Assembly (NCBI GenBank): GCA_001464035.1
Contig: LNEC01000012.1
Span: 1-64,000, forward strand
From: Bradyrhizobiaceae bacterium Ga0074131
GTDB taxonomy: Bacteria; Pseudomonadota; Alphaproteobacteria; Rhizobiales; Xanthobacteraceae
Length of the DNA: 64,000 nt
Direction of reading: 5' to 3'
Part shown: piece after piece, positions 30,777-39,436 of the stretch
Numbering within the stretch: the first letter of the stretch is position 1
Layout of the letters: every line of letters begins with the position of its first letter
Notes under the pieces: model-generated
The model's database searches: none
The model's input: only the letters and a program-made list of their open reading frames with translations
What the model was told of the DNA's origin: nothing
Translations under genes and position numbers: made by a program

Positions 30777-30950
30777 CTACCGATAAATAGCACGGACTGT
30801 ACCAAGCGGCATATCTCGTTTCGGATGCGTGATGATCATCGTCTTGTTCGTCACCGGATGACGAAATTTGTGATGCGATCCTCGCACGCTAACCAACCGG
30901 AAACCGTCCTGCTCCAACCGTCTGATGATATCACGGCTGTCTCTCAGCAT
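30777..30950 (-). CDS. hicA: HicA-like toxin, C-terminally truncated
   Basis: Small mRNA interferase with a dsRBD-like fold, here 57 residues starting MLRDSRDIIRRLEQDGF after a strong GGGAGG site. The catalytic His is present (GSHHKF, His26/27). HicA proteins normally end IYRQAGW plus a few residues. This frame ends IYR then stops, and the typical tail GWDKD-stop is readable in a different frame directly after (30760-30777). A small deletion around 30777-30779 therefore appears to have cut the C-terminus. It may still be partly active. Confidence 0.65.
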   Translation of the reverse strand: MLRDSRDIIRRLEQDGFRLVSVRGSHHKFRHPVTNKTMIITHPKRDMPLGTVRAIYR

Positions 30951-31018
30951 CACCTGCCTCCCACCGAATCATATGATGGAAGGCCAGGAACGGCCAATAT
31001 CTGGAATCATGGATCGGT

Positions 31019-31141
31019 ACTGCTGCCCATCCTTCGAGACGGCCACTTCCGTGGCCTCCTCAGGATGAGGTCAACTTGTTGAAACAAAACAACCTCATGC
31101 TGAGGAGCGAGCGGCGCGAGCGTCTCGAAGCATGGGCAGCA
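31019..31141. repeat. Inverted repeat, 'cctcatcctgagg' family, second copy
   Basis: Outer arms ctgctgcccatccttcgagac and gtctcgaagcatgggcagca are near complements, and inner arms cctcaggatgagg / cctcatgctgagg pair around a loop of about 17 bases. It matches the element at 5180-5288. It sits between hicA and uvrD, a likely transcription boundary. Confidence 0.8.
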
Positions 31142-31191
31142 CGCGACTCACTGATCTTGCATAGCCAGTACTGGCCCCCGTCAAATGGGCG

Positions 31192-33810
31192 TTAAGCCCG
31201 CTCCACGAAACTATCGACCACCTTTTTCTCGCCGGCCTTCTCGAACGCGATGGTGAGCTTGTTGCCGTCGATCTTCACCACCCGGCCGTAGCCGAATTTC
31301 TGGTGAAACACGCGGTCGGCCAGCGTGAATTCCGAGGTGGTGCCAGTGGATTTCGCGATCAGCTCGCCTTCGATGGTGACAGGGCCGCGCTTGGTCGGGG
31401 AGAAGCCGCCGCCATGCGCATCGCCGCGCGAGCTCGAAGTATCGCTGCGCGAACTGGAAAACGGCGACTGGCTTTCATTGAAGCCGCCTCCGGCCTGTCC
31501 GCCGCCGCGGCCGCCGTTCTGGTTGCGGGCGCGGTTGGCCTGCGCGCGCTGCCAGCCCGGCGTCGAGTAGCTGGAGCCAAAGGATTCGACATCGTCGAAG
31601 CGGGAGGGGCCGTAACCGCTGCTGCCGCCCCAGCCGGAGCCGCCTTTCGACTCCGTGATCTCGACATTGTGCGCCGGCAACTCATCGAGGAAGCGCGACG
31701 GGATCGTGGTGGACCACGTCCCGTGAATCCGCCGGTTGTTGGCGAAGTAGAGCTTGGCGCGGCGGCGCGCCCGGGTCAGCCCGACATGGGCGAGGCGGCG
31801 CTCCTCCTCGAGGCCGGCGCGGCCCTGTTCGTCGAGGGTGCGCTGGCTCGGAAACAGACCTTCCTCCCAGCCCGGCAGAAACACATTCTCGAACTCGAGC
31901 CCCTTGGCGGAATGCAGCGTCATCAATGACACCGCGTCGTCCTCGGCGCTGCCGTCGCGGTCCATCACCAGCGAGATGTGTTCGAGGAAGCCCTGCAGGT
32001 TCTCGAATTCCTCCATCGAGCGCACCAGCTCCTTGAGGTTTTCCAGCCGCCCGGCGGCGTCGGCGGAACGGTCCTTCTGCCACATCTCGGTGTAGCCGCT
32101 CTCGTCGAGCACGATTTCGGCAAGTTGCGTATGCGACACCACTTCACGCTGCGCGCGCCAGCGGTCGAAATGGCGCATCAGGTCGCGCAGCGATCCGCGC
32201 GCCTTCGGTTTCAACTCGTCGGTCTCCACCACCGCGCGGGCGGCGTCGGACAGCGGGACGCGGCGCTTGCGGGCGTGGTCGTGCAGCATCTGCACGGTGG
32301 CGTCCCCGAGCCCGCGCTTCGGCACGTTGACGATGCGCTCGAAGGCGAGGTCGTCGGCCGGCGAGTTGATCACCCGCAGATAGGCCAGCGCGTCGCGGAC
32401 TTCGGCGCGCTCGTAGAACCGGGGACCGCCGATCACGCGATAGGGCAGGCCGAGCGTGACGAAACGGTCCTCGAATTCGCGCATCTGGAACGAGGCCCGC
32501 ACCAGGATCGCGATGTCGTTGAGCTTGTTGCCGTCGCGCTGCAGCTGCTCGATCTCCTCGCCGATGGCGCGGGCTTCCTCTTCGGAATCCCAGGAGCCGG
32601 TGACGGTGACCTTCTCGCCATCGACGTCCTCGGTGCGCAGCGTCTTGCCGAGCCGTCCCTCGTTATGCGCGATCAGATGCGAGGCGGCGGCGAGGATGTG
32701 GCCGGTGGAGCGGTAGTTGCGCTCGAGCCGAATGACCTTGGCGCCGGGAAAATCGTGCTCGAAGCGCAGGATGTTGTCGACCTCGGCGCCGCGCCAGCCA
32801 TAGATCGACTGGTCGTCGTCGCCGACGCAGCAAATGTTCTTGGGGGCGGTGAGGGGCGAGGGCGGTGCGATCTGCTCCCTCGCCCCGCTTGCGGGGAGAG
32901 GGGCTGCCTCAGCGGGCACCGATGTTGCGGTTGGCTCCCCCTCACCCGGATTGCTTCGCAATCCGACCTCTCCCCGCACGCGGGGAGAGGTAAGGGAAGG
33001 CGCCTGCGACAGCAGGCGCAGCCACAGATATTGCGCGACGTTGGTGTCCTGATATTCGTCGACCAGGATGAACTTGAAGCGGTGCTGGTACTGCCGCAGC
33101 ACATCGGGATGCTCGCGGAACAGTCGGATGTTTTCCAGCAGCAGATCGCCGAAATCGGCGGCGTTGAGGATCTTCAGCCGTTCCTGATAGAGCGCATAGA
33201 GCTTGCCGCCGCGGCCGTTGCCGAACACCGCGGCTTCGCCCGGCGGCACCTGCGACGGCGTCAGGCCGCGATTCTTCCAGCCGTCGATCAGTCCGGCCAG
33301 CATGCGCGCCGGCCAGCGCTTGTCGTCGATATTGTCGGCCGCCAGCAGCTGCTTCAACAGCCGGATCTGGTCGTCGACATCGAGCACGGTGAAGTTGGAT
33401 TTCAGCTGCACCAGCTCGGCATGGGTGCGCAGGATCCGGCCGCCGATCGAGTGGAAGGTGCCGAGCCACGGCATGCCTTCGACGGCCTGGCCCAGCATCT
33501 GGCCGAGCCGGAGCTTCATCTCGCGCGCGGCCTTGTTGGTAAACGTCACCGAGAGGATTTCGGCGGGCCGGGCGCGGCCCATGCTGAGAATGTGGGCGAT
33601 GCGGCAGGTCAGCACCTTGGTCTTGCCGGTGCCGGCCCCCGCCAGCACCAGAACCGGTCCGTCCAGTGTTTCCACCGCCTCGCGCTGTTCGGGGTTGAGC
33701 CCGGCGAGAAATGGCGGGGTCGCGGTCGCCCGCGCGCGCGCGGCGATGCCACCGGCCGCAGGCTGGTGGTCGGGGACGCCGTGATGAGGCAGCTTGTTCG
33801 GCTCGGTCAT
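31192..33810 (-). CDS. uvrD: ATP-dependent DNA helicase UvrD/PcrA (with in-frame palindromic insert)
   Basis: Superfamily 1A 3'-5' helicase of mismatch and excision repair. Helicase motifs are in order: GTGKTKVLTCRIA (I), GTFHS (Ib region), VDEYQDTN (II), GDDDQSIYGWRGA (III), ERNYRST (IV), and VSLMTLHSAKGLEF with GLTRARRR (V-VI). The C-terminus is glycine/serine-rich, ending with a Tudor-like FHQKFGYGRVV domain. Roughly residues 270-320, between motifs II and III, translate a palindromic repeat. I chose ATG 33810 (MTEPNKLP); ATG 33885 would add 25 residues. Confidence 0.95.
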   Translation of the reverse strand: MTEPNKLPHHGVPDHQPAAGGIAARARATATPPFLAGLNPEQREAVETLDGPVLVLAGAGTGKTKVLTCRIAHILSMGRARPAEILSVTFTNKAAREMKLRLGQMLGQAVEGMPWLGTFHSIGGRILRTHAELVQLKSNFTVLDVDDQIRLLKQLLAADNIDDKRWPARMLAGLIDGWKNRGLTPSQVPPGEAAVFGNGRGGKLYALYQERLKILNAADFGDLLLENIRLFREHPDVLRQYQHRFKFILVDEYQDTNVAQYLWLRLLSQAPSLTSPRVRGEVGLRSNPGEGEPTATSVPAEAAPLPASGAREQIAPPSPLTAPKNICCVGDDDQSIYGWRGAEVDNILRFEHDFPGAKVIRLERNYRSTGHILAAASHLIAHNEGRLGKTLRTEDVDGEKVTVTGSWDSEEEARAIGEEIEQLQRDGNKLNDIAILVRASFQMREFEDRFVTLGLPYRVIGGPRFYERAEVRDALAYLRVINSPADDLAFERIVNVPKRGLGDATVQMLHDHARKRRVPLSDAARAVVETDELKPKARGSLRDLMRHFDRWRAQREVVSHTQLAEIVLDESGYTEMWQKDRSADAAGRLENLKELVRSMEEFENLQGFLEHISLVMDRDGSAEDDAVSLMTLHSAKGLEFENVFLPGWEEGLFPSQRTLDEQGRAGLEEERRLAHVGLTRARRRAKLYFANNRRIHGTWSTTIPSRFLDELPAHNVEITESKGGSGWGGSSGYGPSRFDDVESFGSSYSTPGWQRAQANRARNQNGGRGGGQAGGGFNESQSPFSSSRSDTSSSRGDAHGGGFSPTKRGPVTIEGELIAKSTGTTSEFTLADRVFHQKFGYGRVVKIDGNKLTIAFEKAGEKKVVDSFVERA
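32875..32990. repeat. Palindromic repeat inserted within uvrD
   Basis: Two hairpins, ctccctcgccccgcttgcggggagaggg (32875-32902) and cctctccccgcacgcggggagagg (32967-32990), also pair with each other. The element is open in the uvrD frame and falls between helicase motifs II and III. It is distinct from, but similar in design to, the element inside uvrB. Confidence 0.75.
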
Positions 33811-34032
33811 ATGCGAATCGTCTTCCGCCCACGATGACACCGCGGGGCCGTGAAGGGGAGCCTTCATAGCAGGATCGAAGGGCATATAGGACGCCGGCGG
33901 CGGATTGGACAGGCTTTATCCCGTGCCAGGCCGCGCCGCTGCGATATCGCCGATTTGACGGCTGCGGAACTCGTTCCCGGCACGCATTATTCCAAGGCGA
34001 GGCGGGTTCAGGGCTCAGACGAAGGCTCGGCG

Positions 34033-34545
34033 CTATTTCGAGGGCATCGCCACCTTGCGGCCGATGCCCTCGGGGCGAGGCACCGTGCTGTGGGCCTTTG
34101 CCAGGGCGTCGATGCGCGAGCGGACATCAGGCGGAAACGGCGCGGTTTTTCGCACATTCATGTCCATATGGATGGTCATGTTTTCCGACGTGGCGGACAG
34201 CCAGCCCTCGGTGGCGTGCCGCAATTCCTTGAAGGTATGCAGCCGCTTTTCGTCGGCCGCGACCAGCAGGATCGACACCTGCACGGGATCGCCGAGGTGA
34301 ACCTCCCGCAAATAGCGCACATGGCACTCGGCGGTGAAGGTCGAGCCGTTGCGTTCCCTCATATAGCCCGGCCCGATCCCGATCCTGAGCCATAATTCGT
34401 CGATCGCCCGGTCGAACATCACGTTGTAATAGGCCATGTTGAGATGGCCGTTGTAGTCGATCCATTGCGGCTCGATCTGCATGACGGACGCCAGAAACGG
34501 CGCGGGCCGCCGCAGCACATCGTCGCCGGCATCAATCATCGTCAT
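34033..34545 (-). CDS. Hotdog-fold acyl-CoA thioesterase
   Basis: 170-residue 4HBT-family thioesterase. The hotdog core has 'WIDYNGHLNMAYYNVMFDRAIDELW', where the Asp/Tyr-Asn-Gly-His-x-Asn pattern is the active-site signature, followed by 'TFTAECHVRYLREVHLGD'. It likely hydrolyses an acyl-CoA in the cytosol. ATG 34545 was chosen because the protein starts MTMIDAG; the long upstream extension of the frame is antisense to the next gene. It is divergent from the GlcD-like gene with 84 bases between. Confidence 0.85.
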   Translation of the reverse strand: MTMIDAGDDVLRRPAPFLASVMQIEPQWIDYNGHLNMAYYNVMFDRAIDELWLRIGIGPGYMRERNGSTFTAECHVRYLREVHLGDPVQVSILLVAADEKRLHTFKELRHATEGWLSATSENMTIHMDMNVRKTAPFPPDVRSRIDALAKAHSTVPRPEGIGRKVAMPSK

Positions 34546-34629
34546 GGTGTATCCCCGTCGGTCCGATCTGGTCCCTTGACCCCTTATACATCCTTTGCCA
34601 CGGTCTTCTGAAGCCGGGAGGAATTTGGC

Positions 34630-36048
34630 GTGGCGGCAGCGATAACCAGCAATCTCAAGCGGCCCGAACCGCAGGCGCTGAAGGGCGCCATCGAGGCGCT
34701 GGCCGCGCGGTTCGGCAACCGGCTGATCACCTCGCAAGCGGTGCGCGACCAGCACGCCCATACCACGACCTGGCTGCCCGCGCAGCCGCCGGACGCGGTC
34801 GTGATGGTGCAGGAGACCCCGGATATCCAGGACGTGGTGCGGATCTGCGCCCGGTTCGGCGTGCCGGTGATCGCGTTCGGCACCGGCACCTCGCTGGAGG
34901 GGCAGGTCAACGCACCGGCCGGCGGGGTCTGCATCGACCTGCGCGACATGAACAAGGTGCTGGAAGTGCATGCCGAGGATCTGGATTGCGTGATCCAGCC
35001 CGGCGTCACCCGCAAGGCGCTCAACGAGCACCTGCGCGACCAGGGCGTGTTCTTCCCGATCGATCCCGGCGCCGACGCCTCGCTGGGCGGCATGGCGTCC
35101 ACCCGCGCCTCCGGCACCAATGCGGTGCGCTACGGCACCATGCGCGACAACGTGCTGGCGCTCAAGGTGGTGCGCGGCGACGGCGAGATCATCACGACCG
35201 GCACAAGGGCGAAAAAGTCCTCCGCCGGTTACGACCTCACGCACCTGTTCGTCGGCGCCGAAGGTACGCTCGGCATCATCTCCGAACTCACGATAAAACT
35301 GCGCGGCATTCCCGAAACCATCGCGGCAGCAGCGTGCTCGTTCGAGAGCGTGCGCGGCGCCTGCCAGGCCACCATTCTGGCGATCCAGACCGGCATTCCC
35401 GTGGCGCGCATCGAACTGCTCAACGCCGAACAGGTGCGGGCCTGCAATTCCTATTCGAAGCTGTCGCTGCCGGAGACGCCGCTGTTGCTGCTGGAGTTTC
35501 ACGGCAGCGAGAACGAGGTTGCCGAGCAGTCGAGGAACTTCAGCGAGATTGCCAGGGAGTGCGGCGGCGGCGATTTCACCTGGACCACGAGGCCGGAGGA
35601 CCGGACAAAACTCTGGCAAGCGCGGCATGACGCCTATTGGGCGGTCAAGGCGCTGCGTCCCGGCGCCGGCGTGGTGGCGACCGATGTGTGCGTGCCGATT
35701 TCGAGGCTGGCCGATTGCGTCACCGAAACCGAGGCGGATCTGAAGAGCCTCAATCTGCTGTCGCCGATCGTCGGCCATGTCGGCGACGGCAATTTCCACT
35801 GCTCGCTGGTGTGCGACGTCGACAACGCGGCAGAAATGGCGCGCGGCGAGGACTTCATGCATCGCCTCGTCGAACGCGCCCAGGCGATGGGCGGCACCTG
35901 CACCGGCGAGCACGGCATCGGGCAAGGCAAGCAGAAATACCTCGAAGCCGAACTCGGCCCAGAGGCGATCGACGCCATGCGCGCGCTGAAGCGGGCGCTC
36001 GATCCGCAGAACATCCTTAATCCAGGAAAGATCCTGCCGGCGGTGTAG
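34630..36048 (+). CDS. FAD-binding oxidoreductase, GlcD / D-lactate dehydrogenase type
   Basis: 472-residue vanillyl-alcohol-oxidase-type flavoenzyme (FAD_binding_4 plus FAD-oxidase C domains) likely oxidising a D-2-hydroxy acid such as D-lactate or glycolate. FAD-binding signature PVIAFGTGTSLEGQ near residues 79-92, then DPGADASLGGMASTRASGTNAVRYG. The C-terminus has the typical VGHVGDGNFH metal/substrate motif and a TGEHGIGQGKQKYL block. It begins with GTG 34630. Choice of substrate is inference. Confidence 0.88.
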   Translation: MAAAITSNLKRPEPQALKGAIEALAARFGNRLITSQAVRDQHAHTTTWLPAQPPDAVVMVQETPDIQDVVRICARFGVPVIAFGTGTSLEGQVNAPAGGVCIDLRDMNKVLEVHAEDLDCVIQPGVTRKALNEHLRDQGVFFPIDPGADASLGGMASTRASGTNAVRYGTMRDNVLALKVVRGDGEIITTGTRAKKSSAGYDLTHLFVGAEGTLGIISELTIKLRGIPETIAAAACSFESVRGACQATILAIQTGIPVARIELLNAEQVRACNSYSKLSLPETPLLLLEFHGSENEVAEQSRNFSEIARECGGGDFTWTTRPEDRTKLWQARHDAYWAVKALRPGAGVVATDVCVPISRLADCVTETEADLKSLNLLSPIVGHVGDGNFHCSLVCDVDNAAEMARGEDFMHRLVERAQAMGGTCTGEHGIGQGKQKYLEAELGPEAIDAMRALKRALDPQNILNPGKILPAV

Positions 36049-36119
36049 GGCCTCAGACGTACGGCGCACCGGCCGCAAGACTGCACTAAGCTCATTAGCC
36101 AGGTATTCGAGGCGTTACG

Positions 36120-36506
36120 ATGCGGCGGTTTGGCAAGAACGAGCGCGAGGAAATCTGGGATGAAACGGTTCAATGGCCGATCGGCGATATCGAAGCCGCC
36201 AAGAAGATACGCGACATCTGCCGTGCCGCGGCCGATAGCGCTGAAAAGATTCGAGGCCTTGCCGGCCCGCCAGCCAGCGGGAACGACAAATACCACGCCG
36301 AACGATATGAACGCGCGGCCAGGGCCGCGATGGAGATCGCGATGAAGATTTCCGACGACCTCATGCGCGATGCGTCGGTGCGCCAGATCGTGAACCTGTG
36401 CATGAGCGCGAACAATCTCAAGACGGCGCGCATCCTGTTTCGCGCGATACAGGCGGTCGAGATCAGGGAAGCCGCGCTTGGGGAACATCCGACGCTGCGG
36501 GAGTGA
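36120..36506 (+). CDS. Conserved hypothetical protein (128 aa)
   Basis: Soluble helical protein. It starts with basic MRRFGKNEREEIWDET, followed by helices with repeated Ala and charged residues (AAKKIRDICRAAADSAEKI, RYERAARAAMEIAMKISDDL). A ribosome site GAGG lies seven bases before ATG 36120. No family is recognised. It is likely lineage-specific. Confidence 0.6.
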   Translation: MRRFGKNEREEIWDETVQWPIGDIEAAKKIRDICRAAADSAEKIRGLAGPPASGNDKYHAERYERAARAAMEIAMKISDDLMRDASVRQIVNLCMSANNLKTARILFRAIQAVEIREAALGEHPTLRE

Positions 36507-36953
36507 GCGCGTCCGAGGCTGCGGCCAACGCGCACGAACCGTCCGAAGCGCTGCCGCCCGGCCGGCTCGCAACGGAAGCGGGTTGCTTCACGATTCCAGG
36601 GTGCGCGGAACCGGGCAGCCCGAGTTCCAATAGTTCGTCGAGAGCGACAATCGCGGCTGATCGATTCCGAAGGTCTATGCGCTGCCGCGTTGCTACAAGC
36701 TTGGCCACGCATCCGCGAAGCTCCAGTGGTCAATTTTGCACACACGCCGCGGTTGTCACAGAGACATATATGTCACCTGCGCCGATATAAGTTGCCTGCT
36801 CCCGCAATCTCGTCGTTTGTCCTGTCAATACCGCCGAACAGGTCTACTGTTTTTTTGGCGGCATCTCGGTTGAAGTCGTCGGCTGGGGGGCAAGTCAAGA
36901 TGAGTTCGATACGGAATTCCCCCCTTCCTCAGCATGAACGACTTGGGGAACCC
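36507..36953. other. Intergenic region upstream of the DUF3494 autotransporter
   Basis: Longer and less GC-rich than its surroundings. It contains the 12-base perfect palindrome gacatatatgtc (36763-36774) in a tgtcacagagacatatatgtcacc context, which may be an operator. An alternative start ATG 36900 for the autotransporter gene lies near its end. No separate gene is seen. Confidence 0.45.
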
Positions 36954-38921
36954 ATGACCAAGACTTGCCGGATCTCTTCGCGCAGCCTCTTTCTGACGGC
37001 CCTCGGCCTCGCGGCCGTCGTCCCGAGTTCCAGCCGCGCCCAGGCGCCGCCATTGGATACGACTGCGAACTTCTCGGTGCTGTCGGGCGCCGGCATCACC
37101 AACACTGGCAACACCGTCATTACCGGAACTGCCGCGCTCCCCGGTGACCTCGGCAGCGCTACGGCGACCATTGGCGGATTTCCGCCGGGAATAGTGAATC
37201 CCCCGGGTGTGATTCATGCGATCGGCGATGCTCCGACCATGACGGCGCTCAACTCCCTGGGGATCGCCTACGACAATCTGGCGGCCAGGAATCCCACGGC
37301 GAACCTCTCGGGGCAGGACCTCGGCGGGCTGACGCTGATCCCCGGCGTCTATAGTTTCAGCTCGTCGGCGCAGCTGACGGGAACGCTCAACCTCAATGCC
37401 CTCGGCAATCCCAACGCCGTATTCATCTTCAACATCGGGAGCACGCTTACCACGGCCAGCGCTTCCGCCGTTACACTCTTGAATGGCGCGCAGGGCGGCA
37501 ACGTGTTCTGGAGGGTCGGGAGTTCCGCGACGCTCGGCACCACCACATCCTTCGCAGGCGACATCCTCGCCCAGGCGAGCATCACCCTGAACACCGGTTC
37601 CCGCATCACATGCGGCGCGGCCTGGGCAAGAACCGGTGCGGTGACGCTGGATACCAATACGATCACGTTGTGCGACCTGATCGGCGCCGGCGGGGTCGGA
37701 CCCATCGGTGCTCCAGCGATCGCCTCCCTGCTGCTGCCCTCCGCCACGGCCAATCAGCGCTCGGTCGCCAACGCCATCGATGCCTTTGCCGGCAATGGTG
37801 GCGTGCTGCCATTGGCGTTCATAAATCTCTTCAACCTGTCGCCCGAGGAGCTTTCCAACGCCTTGACGCAGCTTTCCGGCGAAAACGGCAGCGGCATAGC
37901 GCAGGCCGGCACCCAGGCCATGAACTCCTTCCTGTCGCTGGTGACAAATCCGTTCGCGGACAATCGCGGCTGGACGCCGGTCGCTCCGCCGTCGCGGCCG
38001 CCGCTCTATGCCAAGGCCCCCTTCTATAAGGCCGCCGCCGGCCCTTTGGCCGATCCGCGCCGCTGGAGTGTCTGGGGTGCCGCCTATGGAGGCCAGACCA
38101 ACACCAGCGGGAATGCATTAGACGGCAGCCACGACTGGTCGGCGCGAAGCTATGGCTTCGCCACCGGACTGGACTACCGTGTGACGCCTTACACCGTGGT
38201 GGGTTTCGCGCTGGCGGGCGGCAAAACCAGTTACGGTTTGACGGGCGGCCTCGGCGGCGGGCACAGCGACATGTTCCAGTCGGCCGTCTACGGTCTGACG
38301 CGCGTCGGGGCGGCCTATGTGTCGGCCGCGCTCGCCTATGGCTGGCATCAGGTATCGACCGACCGGGTCTTGACCGTGGCGGGCCTCGATCGCCTGAGCG
38401 CCGGGTTTGCCGCCAACAGCGTCGGCGGCCGGATCGAAGGCGGCTATCGCTTCGCCATTCCCGGCGTTTACGCATTGCCGGGATTCGGCTTTACCCCCTA
38501 CGCCGCGTTCCAGATGCAGGCGTTCCGCACGCCGTCCTACAGCGAGATCGCCGTCTTCGGTTCCTCGATGTTCGCGCTCGATTATCAGGCCCACACCACG
38601 ACCACGACACGCACCGAACTGGGCGCCTGGGTCGATCGCTCCATGCTGTTGTACCCGGGCGCGATGCTGTCGCTGCGCGGCCGCGCAGCCTGGGCTCACG
38701 ACGACTGGTCCGATACCCGCATGACCGCCGGCTTCCAGTCGCTGCCGGGATCGACCTTCACGGTGATCGGCGCCACCCCGGTGCGCGATTCATTGCTGGC
38801 CTCGGCGGTCGCGGAGGTCAGCTTCAGGAACGGCATCTCGGTCGCCGGCAAATTCGACACCGAACAGGCCGCGCATTCGCAGAGCTATGTCGGCACCGCG
38901 CGGCTGCGTTACGCGTGGTAG
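36954..38921 (+). CDS. Ice-binding-like (DUF3494) domain fused to an autotransporter beta-barrel
   Basis: A 655-residue exported protein. The signal peptide covers about residues 8-31. Residues ~35-240 match the DUF3494 ice-binding-protein-like family, with repeats such as TNTGNTVITG, GDLGS, GLTLIPGVYSFSSSAQLTG and AVFIFNIGSTLTTASAS. After a short linker the last ~280 residues are an autotransporter beta-barrel, ending with alternating strands and a C-terminal aromatic (LRYAW). It is therefore a type V secreted surface protein presenting an ice-binding-like or adhesive domain. A GGGGA site precedes ATG 36954; ATG 36900 is the alternative. Confidence 0.88.
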   Translation: MTKTCRISSRSLFLTALGLAAVVPSSSRAQAPPLDTTANFSVLSGAGITNTGNTVITGTAALPGDLGSATATIGGFPPGIVNPPGVIHAIGDAPTMTALNSLGIAYDNLAARNPTANLSGQDLGGLTLIPGVYSFSSSAQLTGTLNLNALGNPNAVFIFNIGSTLTTASASAVTLLNGAQGGNVFWRVGSSATLGTTTSFAGDILAQASITLNTGSRITCGAAWARTGAVTLDTNTITLCDLIGAGGVGPIGAPAIASLLLPSATANQRSVANAIDAFAGNGGVLPLAFINLFNLSPEELSNALTQLSGENGSGIAQAGTQAMNSFLSLVTNPFADNRGWTPVAPPSRPPLYAKAPFYKAAAGPLADPRRWSVWGAAYGGQTNTSGNALDGSHDWSARSYGFATGLDYRVTPYTVVGFALAGGKTSYGLTGGLGGGHSDMFQSAVYGLTRVGAAYVSAALAYGWHQVSTDRVLTVAGLDRLSAGFAANSVGGRIEGGYRFAIPGVYALPGFGFTPYAAFQMQAFRTPSYSEIAVFGSSMFALDYQAHTTTTTRTELGAWVDRSMLLYPGAMLSLRGRAAWAHDDWSDTRMTAGFQSLPGSTFTVIGATPVRDSLLASAVAEVSFRNGISVAGKFDTEQAAHSQSYVGTARLRYAW

Positions 38922-38966
38922 AAATACTCTGCAGAACATCTTCAATCCCGCAGAGACACAAAAGAT

Positions 38967-38994
38967 TGCCGGCGGCATGAGCCACCGGCAATCG
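38967..38994 (+). terminator. Hairpin after the autotransporter gene
   Basis: attgccggcggc pairs with gccaccggcaat (one mismatch) around a 4-base loop, about 45 bases after the stop codon. It could stop or stabilise the transcript, but no T run follows, so a true rho-independent terminator is not shown. Confidence 0.35.
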
Positions 38995-39026
38995 CAACTT
39001 GGTTACGTCCGCAACTTGGTTACGTC
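38993..39026. repeat. Tandem duplication of 17 bp
   Basis: The 17-mer cgcaacttggttacgtc occurs twice back to back (38993-39009 and 39010-39026). It follows the hairpin and precedes the stop of the convergent gene. It looks like a recent replication-slippage duplication. Confidence 0.85.
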
Positions 39027-39076
39027 AGACGCAGCGTGAGCTTCTTCTCAAACGGGAAATCCCCGTCAAGTCGAAA

Positions 39077-39436
39077 CTAGCGCGAAGTGCTGGTGCCACG
39101 CTTGACGGCGCCGGGCTCGGTTGCATCGCCGCGGGAGTTGACGGCGGCGCCGGTCGGTGCACCCTGTTCACTGGCTCCGGTGCCGGGCCGCACCATTGCG
39201 CCGCTGTTGGCACCGGTCGTGATGCCGACGTTACCGTTGTTGTTCATCGAAGCAGCTCCGCCCGCCGACGTGCCGCTCTTGACAGCGCCGGGCGTGGTGC
39301 TGCTGCCCATGCTGTCGACGGCCGCGCCTGTGGGGGCGCCTTGCGCGCTCGGTTGCTTCATGGATCCGGTTTGCGCGAGAGCAAAGGTTCCAGACAGCGC
39401 CAGCGCGGAAGCGAGGGTGATTGTTGCGATCTTCAT
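39077..39436 (-). CDS. Small exported protein with two internal repeats
   Basis: 119 residues with a signal peptide (residues 2-21, cleaved after ALA). The mature part is Gly/Ala/Ser/Thr-rich. A 26-residue unit occurs at residues 32-57 and 91-116, each beginning QGAPTGAAV, containing PGAVK and ending GTS. A N/G-rich linker lies between. A low-complexity exported protein of this kind is often annotated as hypothetical. Function unknown. Confidence 0.7.
   Translation of the reverse strand: MKIATITLASALALSGTFALAQTGSMKQPSAQGAPTGAAVDSMGSSTTPGAVKSGTSAGGAASMNNNGNVGITTGANSGAMVRPGTGASEQGAPTGAAVNSRGDATEPGAVKRGTSTSR

Noticed and set aside
31978..33837. 619-codon plus-strand frame
   Set aside because: Antisense to uvrD, whose motifs are complete; no family match or start signal.
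34546..36078. Long upstream extension of the thioesterase frame
   Set aside because: The extension is antisense to the GlcD-like gene. The thioesterase itself starts at MTMIDAG (34545).
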